From the NCBI GenBank assembly GCA_903863195.1, contig CAIPAY010000019.1, forward strand, positions 1 through 55,214: 55,214 nucleotides of DNA, read 5' to 3'. The notes under the pieces are model-generated. The model did not search any database and had not been told where the DNA came from. It saw only the letters and a list, made by a program, of their open reading frames with translations. Below, in pieces: positions 1-7,841 of the stretch. Position 1 is the stretch's first letter. Every line of letters starts with the position of its first letter. A program made the position numbers and the translations under genes. Source of the stretch: an uncultured Holophagaceae bacterium (GTDB taxonomy: Bacteria > Acidobacteriota > Holophagae > Holophagales > Holophagaceae).

Positions 1-1491
1 CGTGGCGCCAGTCGCGCCGGTCGCACCGGTCGCGCCTGTGGAGCCCTGTGAACCAGCAGGTCCAGTGGCACCCGTGGCACCCGCAGCGCCCCCGTCGGCG
101 ATCCGGGACCAGTTAAAACCGAATTGGCTACCAGGGGGTGGCGCGTTGAAATTGCTCGAGAGCGCAATGTAGGTGCTCCCGCCGGTGGTCACAACATCAT
201 TGGCCAGGTAGTGAACCGTTGCGTCCCAAGGTCCCACGTAGGTCATGCCGACAGGACCGGCAGGTCCCACGGGGCCCGTGGCACCCGCAGTTCCTGCCGC
301 GCCCCCATCGGCGATCCGGGACCAGTTAAAACCGAATTGGCTACCAGGGGGTGGCGCGTTGAAATTGCTTGAGAGCGCAATGTAGGTGCTCCCGCCGGTG
401 GTCACAACATCATTGGCCAGGTAGTGAACCGTTACGTCCCAAGGTCCCACGTAGGTCATGCCGACAGGGCCGACAGGTCCCGCAGCGCCTGTTGCGCCCG
501 TGGCACCCGCAGCACCTGTTGCGCCGATGGGTCCCTGCAGGCCCACTGTTCCGTTCACTCCCGCGGCGCCGGTTGCGCCCGTCAGCCCGACGGGTCCCTG
601 CGTTCCTGCAGCTCCGGCCGCACCAGCCACGCCGGGCGCCCCCACCAGGCTGGTGCCAGTGGCGGGCCACTGCCCGGCGGTGACACTGCCCTTGGGGCCA
701 TACAAGGTGCTGGTGGCGGTGTGGAGGTAGAAGTCGCCGTCCACGCCCTGGGCGGCGGTGGGGGCGGAGACCCCGCTGAGGGTGGTCCTGCCATTGGTGC
801 CCGCGGGGCCCTGGGCTCCCGCGACGCCCGTAGCACCGGCCGCCCCGGTGGCGCCCGGCAGGCCCTGAGCGCCCGTTGCGCCCGCGGCACCGACGGCTCC
901 GGTCGCCCCCGCCGGGCCCTGGGGGCCGATGGCCCCGCTGACCGTGCCAGGCACCCACTTGGTGCCGTTGTAGACCAGGCCCTGGCCTGAGGTGGGCGCG
1001 GTGGTCGTGAGGTCCAGGGGTATGCCCTGGAGGCGCAGAAGGGTGATGGCGTTCTGGGTGCCGCCGATGTCGCCGGCGAAGGTGCCGCTCACCTCAAAGG
1101 CGCTGCGGGCCTGCAGGGCGGGCACCAGCTCGGTGTCCGGCGCCAGGGCCACGCCGGAGACGACCACGTGCAGTTTGAGGTTGGCCTGGGCCAGCACGCT
1201 GGTGGCGATGGCAGGCATGGGCGCGGCGCCCAGCGCCACCCCGTAGAGGCCGGAGTTGACGCTCACGGACTGGGCGCCGGAGTTCCAGAGCTCCGCCCCG
1301 GCGCTGTCCAGGATCGAGAAGGTGAAGGTGCGAGCGCCTGTCACCGGCAGGGTGGCCTCCAGCAGCCGGCCCTGGGTGGCCAGGGTGGGAGAGGGCGCCG
1401 CGACCGCAGCGGCGGCGGGCAGATCCTGGGCGAAGACGGGCACGCCAGCCACGAGGGCGGCCACTAGGGTGGTGTTCCAGATCAGGCGCAT
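1..1491 (-). CDS. Secreted collagen-like repeat protein (3' end beyond window)
   Basis: Reading the minus strand from the ATG at 1491 (GGAG 5-8 bases upstream) gives 497 codons without a stop to the window edge, so the C-terminus is missing. Residues 1-22 form a Sec signal peptide ending near VFAQ. A globular N-terminal region of about 165 residues follows, then Gly-X-Y tracts (GPQGPAGATGA, GATGAAGATG and similar) typical of bacterial collagen-like surface or fibre proteins. Between the Gly-X-Y tracts lie two nearly identical modules beginning TYVGPWD and containing YLANDVVTTGGSTYIAL and a later NWSRIADGG. The spacing of aromatic and Gly residues recalls small carbohydrate-binding modules of the CBM5/12 type; this is an inference. 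It is co-oriented with the Ig-like lipoprotein just upstream. Phage tail fibres also carry collagen repeats, but no phage genes are nearby and a signal peptide argues for export. Cell-surface adhesion or a filament is the likely role. Confidence 0.85.
   Translation of the reverse strand, partial: MRLIWNTTLVAALVAGVPVFAQDLPAAAAVAAPSPTLATQGRLLEATLPVTGARTFTFSILDSAGAELWNSGAQSVSVNSGLYGVALGAAPMPAIATSVLAQANLKLHVVVSGVALAPDTELVPALQARSAFEVSGTFAGDIGGTQNAITLLRLQGIPLDLTTTAPTSGQGLVYNGTKWVPGTVSGAIGPQGPAGATGAVGAAGATGAQGLPGATGAAGATGVAGAQGPAGTNGRTTLSGVSAPTAAQGVDGDFYLHTATSTLYGPKGSVTAGQWPATGTSLVGAPGVAGAAGAAGTQGPVGLTGATGAAGVNGTVGLQGPIGATGAAGATGATGAAGPVGPVGMTYVGPWDVTVHYLANDVVTTGGSTYIALSSNFNAPPPGSQFGFNWSRIADGGAAGTAGATGPVGPAGPVGMTYVGPWDATVHYLANDVVTTGGSTYIALSSNFNAPPPGSQFGFNWSRIADGGAAGATGATGPAGSQGSTGATGATGATGAT
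86..482 (-). repeat. Tandem 213-bp in-gene duplication
   Basis: Positions 86-269 and 299-482 are near-identical 184-bp blocks offset by 213 bp (71 codons), separated by a variable Gly-X-Y stretch. I count only about five substitutions between copies, at least one of them synonymous, so the duplication is recent or kept homogeneous by recombination. Each block encodes one TYVGPWD...NWSRIADGG module of the collagen-like protein. Further copies may lie beyond position 1. Confidence 0.9.
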
Positions 1492-1512
1492 GGGAGCTCC
1501 GAAAGGGGGGTT

Positions 1513-2112
1513 TCAGTACTGAGTCGGTGAGCCGGAAGGCAGGAAACCCTGCCGCAGCCGGATGGTGTCGTTAGCGTCCTTGACGGTCTGGGACAGCACG
1601 GGGCCTCCCGCCACGACCTCGTTCTCGATCGTGCCGCCCACCTGGCGACCGCCCGGTGCCTGGACGACATCGTCCCGGAGGTGGCTGACCGCCAGGGCCG
1701 GGGCCACGGTGAGGGCGAAGGCCGTCTCGTGGCTGAGGCTGCCGGACTGGCCGCGGATGCTGAGGCTGGCATAGCTGGTGGCCGTCACGCCCGGCGCCAC
1801 GGCCACCGGCAGCTGGATCGAGCTCACGCCGCTGGCGAGGCTGCCGGAGAGGACGACACCCGCCGGGAAGCCCGCTCCCGTGAGGGTGACAGCGGAGCTG
1901 AACCCGTTCAGGCGCGACAGCGTGACCGTCACGTAGGCGCTGCCGCCGGCGGGGATCTGCACACTGGCAGGGCTCACCGCGAGGGTGAAGTCCCCGGCGG
2001 CCGCGGGAACCTCCGTCTTGGCGGAGGAGCCACCTCCGCCCCCGCAGGCCAAGCCCAGGAGCGCCCCCACGGCCAGGAACCAGCGACGGGAAGCAGCGGC
2101 AGGGTAGGACAT
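1513..2112 (-). CDS. Ig-like domain lipoprotein, Tat-like signal
   Basis: This 199-residue protein starts at the ATG at 2112. The N-terminus carries SRRWFLAVGALLGLAC followed by a glycine run. The SRRxFL string matches the twin-arginine motif, and the Cys after GLA suggests lipidation, although Gly rather than Leu at -3 makes the lipobox imperfect. Residues 40-140 contain FTLAVSPASVQIPAGGSA and VTLSRLNGFSSAVTLTGAG, the pattern of the Ig-like/BACON-type domains frequent in acidobacterial surface proteins. The remainder is unrecognised. The gene sits 21 bp upstream of the collagen-like gene on the same strand, so the two probably form one surface-protein transcript. An exported, membrane-anchored protein is likely; the ligand is unknown. 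Confidence 0.8.
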   Translation of the reverse strand: MSYPAAASRRWFLAVGALLGLACGGGGGSSAKTEVPAAAGDFTLAVSPASVQIPAGGSAYVTVTLSRLNGFSSAVTLTGAGFPAGVVLSGSLASGVSSIQLPVAVAPGVTATSYASLSIRGQSGSLSHETAFALTVAPALAVSHLRDDVVQAPGGRQVGGTIENEVVAGGPVLSQTVKDANDTIRLRQGFLPSGSPTQY

Positions 2113-2334
2113 GGGACCTCCGAGGGAACTGAGTCCAAGGGTCAGGGGCAGGGCCCAAACCACATAGGTGCAGTTCCCAGATAAGGCCTGGGCCAGACCC
2201 GGCTGAAGTGCACCTCCAGCCGTCCTCGGGCATGGAAACGACCTAAATAAGCGCTCCGTTTCGCGCTTTTCTGCCAATCCCGGGCGCGCTGCCCTAGACT
2301 CAACTGACCCCCTGATCCAATTCCTGGAGCCCTC
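2113..2334. promoter_or_regulatory. Divergent intergenic region with inverted repeat
   Basis: The 222 bp between the Ig-like lipoprotein (minus) and the MocR regulator (plus) hold a perfect 7-bp inverted repeat, AGGTGCA at 2166-2172 and TGCACCT at 2209-2215, with centres 43 bp apart (about four helical turns). This is a reasonable candidate operator for the adjacent regulator. No convincing -35/-10 pair was found; the only AT-rich patch is CCTAAATAAG near 2243-2252. Confidence 0.35.
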
Positions 2335-3804
2335 TTGAGCGGCTGGACTTCCACGCTCTTCCTCGACCCGCAGAGCCGGGAGCCGGTCTACCTCCAGATT
2401 GCCCATGCGCTGATGCAGGAAATCCACCGGGGGCGGTTCCGCCCGGGCGATCCCCTGCCCGGCTACCGGACCCTGGCCGAGCAGCTGGGAGTGAGCCGCA
2501 ACACCGTGATGTCTGCCTACCACGAGCTGAAGGCCGAAGGCTGGGTCGAGGCCAAGGCCCGGGAGAGCAGTGTGGTGGCGGCCGCGCCGCCAGAGCGCCT
2601 GCCGCCCGGACTGGCGGACGCGGCCCCCGGGTCGCCCTCGCCCCAGGCCATCGGCTTCGACCTGGGCGGGGCCCTGGGCGGGGACTCGCCGGGCCCGGAT
2701 CGCGGCCTCTTCCGCGTGGGCACCGGCATCCCGGACCCCCGGCTGCTGCCCGGCGCCGAGTTGGCCCGGGCCTACCGCCGGGCGCTCACCCTGCACGGGA
2801 ACCTCGCCCTCACCCTGGAGGATTCCCAGGGGCACCCGAAGCTGCGCGAGGCCCTGGCCCGGATGCTCACGGAGACCCGGGGCATCCCTTCCACGCCCGG
2901 GCGCATCCTGGTGACCCGGGGCAGCCAGATGGCGGCCTTTCTTACGGCCCAGGCTCTCTTCCGGCCCGGGGATGTGGTGGCCGTGGAGGCCCTTGGCGAC
3001 CGCCGGGCCTGGGAGGCCTTCGCCCACGCCGGAGCCCGCTGCCTGCCCCTGCCCGTGGATGCCGACGGCCTGGACCTCGAGGCCCTGGAGACCCTGCTCG
3101 CCACGACCCGCCTCCGCGCGGTGCTCGTCTCCCCGCGCCGCCAGTACCCCACCCTGGCCATCCTCTCGCCGGAGCGCCGGGCGCGCCTGCTGGGGCTGGC
3201 GGTGACCCACCGCTTCGCCATCCTCGAGGCGGACCAGGACGGGGAGTTCCAGTTCGAGGGGAGGGGGCTCGCGCCGCTGGCCTCGCAGGATCCGGCGGGC
3301 GTCGTGGTGCACCTGGGCACCCTCAGCAAGATCTTTAGTCCCGGGCTGCGGCTGGGCTTCGTGCACGGGCCAGAGCTCCTGATCCAGCGCATGAAGCAGC
3401 TGCGCCTGGTCTTCGACCGCCAGGGGGACATGGTGCTGGAGCGGGCCATGGCCGAGCTCATGGACGACGGCGAGATCCAGCGGCACCTGAACCGCATGCA
3501 CCTGATCTACCGCAAGCGCCGGGACGCGGCCTGCGCAGCCCTGACCCAGCAGCTGGGCGATCGCGTGGCCTTCACCGTGCCGCCCGGCGGGCTTGCCCTC
3601 TGGATCCAGACCCGGGGCAACCTCGACGTGGACGCCTGGGCCGCCAAGGCCCTGGAGCGGGGCGTGGCCTTCCAGCCGGGCCGCCAGTTCGCCTTCACAG
3701 CAGGTGCGGTGCCGGGGCTGCGCCTGGGCTTCGCGAACCACGACGAGGCCGAGCTGGAGGAAGTGGCCCGTCGCCTGGCGGCGGCCCTGGCGGCCCTGCC
3801 ATGA
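2335..3804 (+). CDS. MocR/PdxR-type GntR regulator with aminotransferase domain
   Basis: The 489-residue protein starts at TTG 2335, with GGAG at 2326-2329. Residues 15-80 form a GntR winged helix-turn-helix (PVYLQIAHALMQEI, then LAEQLGVSRNTVMSAYHEL). Residues from about 125 form a fold-type I aminotransferase domain, with the pyridoxal-phosphate lysine in GTLSKIFSPGLRLGF near residue 330. This architecture defines MocR regulators, which bind PLP-linked effectors and control vitamin B6, GABA or amino-acid genes. No pdxST or similar target is adjacent, so the effector is unknown. Its stop overlaps the next start (ATGA at 3801-3804), coupling it translationally to a Ser/Thr kinase, an unusual partner. 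The divergent lipoprotein is a possible target, as MocR proteins often control their divergent neighbour. Confidence 0.9.
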   Translation: MSGWTSTLFLDPQSREPVYLQIAHALMQEIHRGRFRPGDPLPGYRTLAEQLGVSRNTVMSAYHELKAEGWVEAKARESSVVAAAPPERLPPGLADAAPGSPSPQAIGFDLGGALGGDSPGPDRGLFRVGTGIPDPRLLPGAELARAYRRALTLHGNLALTLEDSQGHPKLREALARMLTETRGIPSTPGRILVTRGSQMAAFLTAQALFRPGDVVAVEALGDRRAWEAFAHAGARCLPLPVDADGLDLEALETLLATTRLRAVLVSPRRQYPTLAILSPERRARLLGLAVTHRFAILEADQDGEFQFEGRGLAPLASQDPAGVVVHLGTLSKIFSPGLRLGFVHGPELLIQRMKQLRLVFDRQGDMVLERAMAELMDDGEIQRHLNRMHLIYRKRRDAACAALTQQLGDRVAFTVPPGGLALWIQTRGNLDVDAWAAKALERGVAFQPGRQFAFTAGAVPGLRLGFANHDEAELEEVARRLAAALAALP

Positions 3805-6800
3805 CCCTGCCCCTCGCCGCGCTGGACAGCCGCGTGATCCTCAAGGGCTTCCTGGGCGAAGGGGGCATGGGCCAGGTCCACCGGGCCTGGGACCAGGGCC
3901 TGGAGCGCTCGGTGGCCGTGAAGTTCCTGCGCGGGGCGGACCCCGGGGAGGCGGAGCGCCTGCTGCTGGAGGCCCGCCTGCAGGCCCGGGTGGACCACCC
4001 CCACGTGGTGAAGGTCCATGGGGTGGGCACCCTGGAGGGTCGGCCCTGCATCGTGCTGCAGCTGGTGGACGGGCGCAGCCTCTCGGCGCTGCAGCCCGAA
4101 CTGCCCCTGGCCGCCAAGGTGGAGCTGCTCCGCCAGGTGGCCGAAGGACTCCACGCGGCCCATCGCCAGGGCCTGCTGCACCGGGACATCAAGCCGGGCA
4201 ACGTGCTGGTGGAGGAGACCTCCGAAGGCATGCGGGCCCTGGTCTCGGACTTCGGCCTGGCCCGGGACCAGGAAGGCGGCCTCACCCGTTCTGGCTTCCC
4301 CGCAGGCACCCTGGAGTTCATGAGCCCGGAGCAGCTCCTGGGGCGCGGCCCCCTGGACTTCCGCTCGGACGTCTACGCCCTGGGCGCCACCCTCTACACC
4401 CTGCTGGCAGGGCACCCACCCTACCGTGACCACCCGACCCAGCCGACGCCGGGCGGCATTGCCACGCCCCTCTCCGCCACGGGCCTGGAGGATCCCTCCC
4501 GCCTGCTCCACCGGATCCTGGAAGAAGAGCCGCCCTCCCTCCGCGGCGCGGCCCCGGGCCTGCCCGGCGACCTTGCGCTCATCGTGGCCAAGGCCATGGA
4601 GAAGGACCCTGCGCAGCGCTATGCCTCGGCCGAGGCCTTCGCGGAGGACCTGGCCCACTTCCAGCGGGGTGAGCCCATCGTGGCAAAGGCCCGGGGCCTG
4701 CTCGAAGGCGTCCTGCGCTGGAAGCAGCGGCACCGCACCGAGGCCCGGGCCCTGGGGGCGGTGGGACTCCTGGTCCTGCTGGGCCTGGGCTGGGGCATCT
4801 GGGTCTCCCGGCGGGCCGGGATCGAGGGCCTGGAGGCGGCTCGCCTGGGGGCCCTGGCGGAAGCGCTGGAGGCCCAGGTCCGCATGGAGATGCTCTCGCC
4901 GCCCCATGACCTCCGCCCGGCGCTGGCCTCGGTGCGCCTGGAGGTGGAGGCGCTCCGGCCCCTGGCCCGCAAGCCCCGCGGCGGTCCGGCGGCCTTCGCC
5001 CTGGGCAAGGGCCTGGAGCTGCTGGGGGACCTGGACGGTGCGCGGGAGGCCTACGAGCGGGCCTGGGCCCAGGGCTTCCACACCCCGCGCGCGGCCGAGG
5101 CCCTGGGGCTGGCGCTGGGGCGCGTCTATGACCGGGACCTCCGGCGGGCCAAGGCCACCCTCTCCCCGGAGGGACTCAAGGCGCGGCTTCCCGTCCTCCA
5201 TGCGCAGCTCCGGGACCCGGCCCGCAGCTACCTCGCTCAGGGCGACCAGAAGGGCTGGCGCGGCCCCTGGCTGCAGGCCTTCACAGCCCTGCTGGACCAG
5301 GACTACGGCACCGCCCGGGAGCAGGCGCAGAGGGTCCTCTCCGCCAACCCGGGCCGCTATGAGGCGCGCACCCTGGAAGCCGAGGCCTGGCTGGGAGAGG
5401 CCGCTCTCCGGGTCCAGGAGGCTCGTCTGGCCGAGGCGAACACCGCTGCGGATCTGGCCGAGGGTCTCCTCACGCAGGCCCTGAGCTGGGGCCACAGCGA
5501 CCCGCGCATCCACCAGGATCTGGCACGCCTCCACACCCTGCGCGCCCAGACCCGCAAGGACTCGGGCCTTGATCCCGGGGCCGAGACCGCGGCCTCCCTC
5601 GACTGGCTGGACCAGGCCGCCCAGCTGAATCCCGAGGATCCCGCGCTGCTCTTCCAGCACGCGATGGCGCTGCAGATGCTCGCCAAGCACGACATTCCCG
5701 CGGGGAAACCGGGCGGCGTTGCCCTCATCGAGCAGAGCATCGGCTTCCTCGAGCGGGCCTCGCAGCAGCTGCCCCGGGATGTCCCGGCCCGGCTGCAGCT
5801 GACCCACGTCCTCTACTACCGCGCCACGGTGCAGCGGAACTTCGGAAAGGCTTCCCTGCCCCTGGTGGAAGCGGCCCTCCATTCCCTGGAGACCCTGGTG
5901 GCCCTGGCCCCGGCGGATCCGGACGCGCGGTATGTGGCCATGACGGTGCACCTGGAGCAGGCCCTCACCTTGCAGGCCCTGGGCAAGGACGCCGGGACGG
6001 CTTTCCAGAGCGTGCTCGACGAGGGCGGGAAGTCCCTGGACCTCCAGACCTCCAATCCCGTGGGCACCCTGTTCGTGCTGGCCACGGCCCAGGGAAGCAA
6101 GGGCAAGCAGGCCTGGTTCAGCGGCCAGGATCCCCGACCGGACTTTGCGGGAGGCGTGGCCCGCTCGGAGCAGCTGCTCAAGGCCGCCCCGAATAACCCG
6201 AGCGTACTGTTCAGCGTGATACAGATCCAGACAGAAGTGGCCGACCAGCTCGCGGACCTGGGCGAGAACGCCCAGCCCCTCCTGGCGCGCAGCCTCGCCG
6301 TGGCGGAGGATGCCCTGCTGAAGCACCCGACCTATGCCGGGCTGCAGAGCATCAAGGGCTCGACCCTCTTGCTGGAAGCCTACCGGCGCATGAGCGTCGG
6401 TGAGGATCCCCACCCCCTGACCGCGGAGGCCCGGCAGTGGCTCACCCGGGGCGTTAAGGGCCGGGGCGATCCGTCCACCTGGCTGAGCCTGGGGGTCTCC
6501 CGCTACGCCGAGGGCCGCTGGCAGGGGGGGCACGGCCTGGATCCAGGCCCGGCCCTGACCCAGGCGGAGGGGCACTTCACCGCCATCCTGAAGGCCCAGC
6601 CCGGCAACACCTACGCCCACCAGGGCCTGGCCCAGTGCGCCCTGGAGCGCGCCGTGTGGCTGCACCGCCGGGGTCTGCCCACCCAGGCGGCCGGGAGGAA
6701 GGGCCTGGCCGAGATCGCCAGCAGCCTGGCCGGAGAGCCCCGGGATCCCATGCCGCCGGTGATCCGAGCGCGCCTGCAGGGCTACGCCGGGGACCAGCCT

Positions 6801-6899
6801 GGGGGCCTGGCCAGCCTGGCCCAGGCCGCCGCCCTGAACCCCCTGGTCAAGCGAAGCCGGGAATACCTCCTCGCCGCCGAGGAGCTGGCCCGGAACTGA
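3801..6899 (+). CDS. Membrane Ser/Thr protein kinase with TPR-like C-terminus
   Basis: A 1032-residue Hanks-type kinase. The glycine loop is GEGGMGQV (19-26), the ATP lysine K41 in VAVK, a likely alpha-C glutamate E57, catalytic HRDIKPGN (127-134, D129), metal-binding DFG (150-152) and GTLEFMSPEQ as the P+1 region, so it should be active. One transmembrane helix (about 316-335, AVGLLVLLGLGWGIWVS) separates it from about 690 residues of alpha-helical repeats rich in Ala and Leu (LGDLDGAREAYERAWAQG, LNPEDPALLFQHAMALQ), resembling degenerate TPRs. The kinase is cytoplasmic and, with one membrane crossing, the repeats should be periplasmic. This fits PknB-like kinases with TPR sensor regions known in Acidobacteriota and Myxococcota. 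The 4-bp overlap with the MocR gene indicates co-translation. Substrates are unknown. Confidence 0.92.
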   Translation: MTLPLAALDSRVILKGFLGEGGMGQVHRAWDQGLERSVAVKFLRGADPGEAERLLLEARLQARVDHPHVVKVHGVGTLEGRPCIVLQLVDGRSLSALQPELPLAAKVELLRQVAEGLHAAHRQGLLHRDIKPGNVLVEETSEGMRALVSDFGLARDQEGGLTRSGFPAGTLEFMSPEQLLGRGPLDFRSDVYALGATLYTLLAGHPPYRDHPTQPTPGGIATPLSATGLEDPSRLLHRILEEEPPSLRGAAPGLPGDLALIVAKAMEKDPAQRYASAEAFAEDLAHFQRGEPIVAKARGLLEGVLRWKQRHRTEARALGAVGLLVLLGLGWGIWVSRRAGIEGLEAARLGALAEALEAQVRMEMLSPPHDLRPALASVRLEVEALRPLARKPRGGPAAFALGKGLELLGDLDGAREAYERAWAQGFHTPRAAEALGLALGRVYDRDLRRAKATLSPEGLKARLPVLHAQLRDPARSYLAQGDQKGWRGPWLQAFTALLDQDYGTAREQAQRVLSANPGRYEARTLEAEAWLGEAALRVQEARLAEANTAADLAEGLLTQALSWGHSDPRIHQDLARLHTLRAQTRKDSGLDPGAETAASLDWLDQAAQLNPEDPALLFQHAMALQMLAKHDIPAGKPGGVALIEQSIGFLERASQQLPRDVPARLQLTHVLYYRATVQRNFGKASLPLVEAALHSLETLVALAPADPDARYVAMTVHLEQALTLQALGKDAGTAFQSVLDEGGKSLDLQTSNPVGTLFVLATAQGSKGKQAWFSGQDPRPDFAGGVARSEQLLKAAPNNPSVLFSVIQIQTEVADQLADLGENAQPLLARSLAVAEDALLKHPTYAGLQSIKGSTLLLEAYRRMSVGEDPHPLTAEARQWLTRGVKGRGDPSTWLSLGVSRYAEGRWQGGHGLDPGPALTQAEGHFTAILKAQPGNTYAHQGLAQCALERAVWLHRRGLPTQAAGRKGLAEIASSLAGEPRDPMPPVIRARLQGYAGDQPGGLASLAQAAALNPLVKRSREYLLAAEELARN

Positions 6900-6912
6900 T
6901 CGCCTACGGTGC

Positions 6913-6931
6913 CGCCTTCCTGCAGAAGGCG
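6913..6931 (+). terminator. Hairpin after kinase gene, no U-tract
   Basis: CGCCTTC (6913-6919) and GAAGGCG (6925-6931) form a perfect 7-bp stem with a 5-nt loop, 13 bp after the kinase stop. No T-run follows, so it would be a weak intrinsic terminator or an mRNA 3'-end stabiliser. Confidence 0.3.
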
Positions 6932-7052
6932 AAGTGGGTCACGCCTCCCCGCGTGGGTTTGGCCTGTGGCTTCAGGCAGCCAGCGGGCCCAGAATGGGCT
7001 GGGAGCACAACATGAATGGCCAGCCGGTGAGCCACCCAGCAGGGCGGAGCGC

Positions 7053-7841
7053 ATGAAGCACCTCACGGTGGATGGCCTGCGGGTCGAGTATCGGGACCTG
7101 CCGGCTGCGGTCGCAGGCCGGCCGGTGCTGGTGCTGCTCCACGAGGGGCTGGGCTCGGCCTCCATGTGGGGCAGGTTCCCGGAGCGCCTGGCGGCGGCCA
7201 CGGGCTGCCGGGTCATCGTGGGCTCCCGGGCGGGCTACGGCCACTCGGAGCCCTATCCCGAGCCCCGCACCGCCCGCTACCAGCACCGGGAGGGCGAGGA
7301 GGCCCTGCCGGCCTTTCTGGCAGCTCTGGGGGTGGTGCGCCCCGTGGTCATCGGCCATAGCGACGGGGGCACCATGGCCCTGCTCTATGCGGCGGCCCAC
7401 CCGGACGCCCCCCTGGGCATCGCCCTCATGGCCCCCCACGAGTTCATCGAGGAGGAGACCCTGGCGGGCATCCGGGCCGCCGGCGAGGCCTGGCGCACCA
7501 CCGAGTGGCCCACGCGCCTGGCTCGCCACCACGCCGATGCCGCACGCGTGTTCCGGGAGTGGCACGACGTCTGGCTCTCCCCCGAGTACCGGCACTGGAA
7601 CATCGAGGACCGCCTGCCCCTCATCACCTGCCCCGTCCTGGCCATCCAGGGCGTGGACGATGAATACGCCAGCCTGCGCCAGATCCAGGTCATCGCCGAC
7701 CGGGTGCCCGGCACCCGCCTGCTGGCCCTCCCGAGCTGTGGCCACGCCCCCCACCGCGACCAGGAAGCCGCCGTGCTCGCCGCGCTGGCTGAGTTCATCA
7801 ACTCCCTGGCCGCGCCCGTTTCCCCTACCATTCGGGAATGA
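7053..7841 (+). CDS. Alpha/beta-fold hydrolase
   Basis: A 262-residue hydrolase if it starts at ATG 7053 (MKHLTVDGL); an in-frame ATG at 6909 would add 48 residues of low-complexity sequence without family resemblance. Features are the oxyanion region LLHEGLGSASMW, the nucleophile elbow GHSDGG (Ser nucleophile), a late acidic residue in IQGVDDEYA, and the catalytic His in SCGHAPHRDQ. This is the order of the alpha/beta hydrolase (MhpC-like) superfamily. The substrate cannot be read from sequence. The stop overlaps the next gene's start (ATGA, 7838-7841), so it is translationally coupled to the RsmH-family methyltransferase. Confidence 0.88.
   Translation: MKHLTVDGLRVEYRDLPAAVAGRPVLVLLHEGLGSASMWGRFPERLAAATGCRVIVGSRAGYGHSEPYPEPRTARYQHREGEEALPAFLAALGVVRPVVIGHSDGGTMALLYAAAHPDAPLGIALMAPHEFIEEETLAGIRAAGEAWRTTEWPTRLARHHADAARVFREWHDVWLSPEYRHWNIEDRLPLITCPVLAIQGVDDEYASLRQIQVIADRVPGTRLLALPSCGHAPHRDQEAAVLAALAEFINSLAAPVSPTIRE

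Noticed and set aside
86..482. CRISPR-like or mobile repeat at the window start
   Set aside because: The 213-bp repeats are in frame and encode protein modules; they are coding duplications.
3507..6665. 1052-codon open frame on the minus strand
   Set aside because: Antisense shadow of the Ser/Thr kinase: low-complexity Gly/Gln/Leu/Ala composition, no domain, and the plus strand encodes an intact kinase. Very long antisense frames are expected in DNA with such GC-rich third positions.
6909..7052. N-terminal extension of the alpha/beta hydrolase
   Set aside because: Low-complexity, no family resemblance and no RBS before ATG 6909; ATG 7053 follows GGAG/AGGG.
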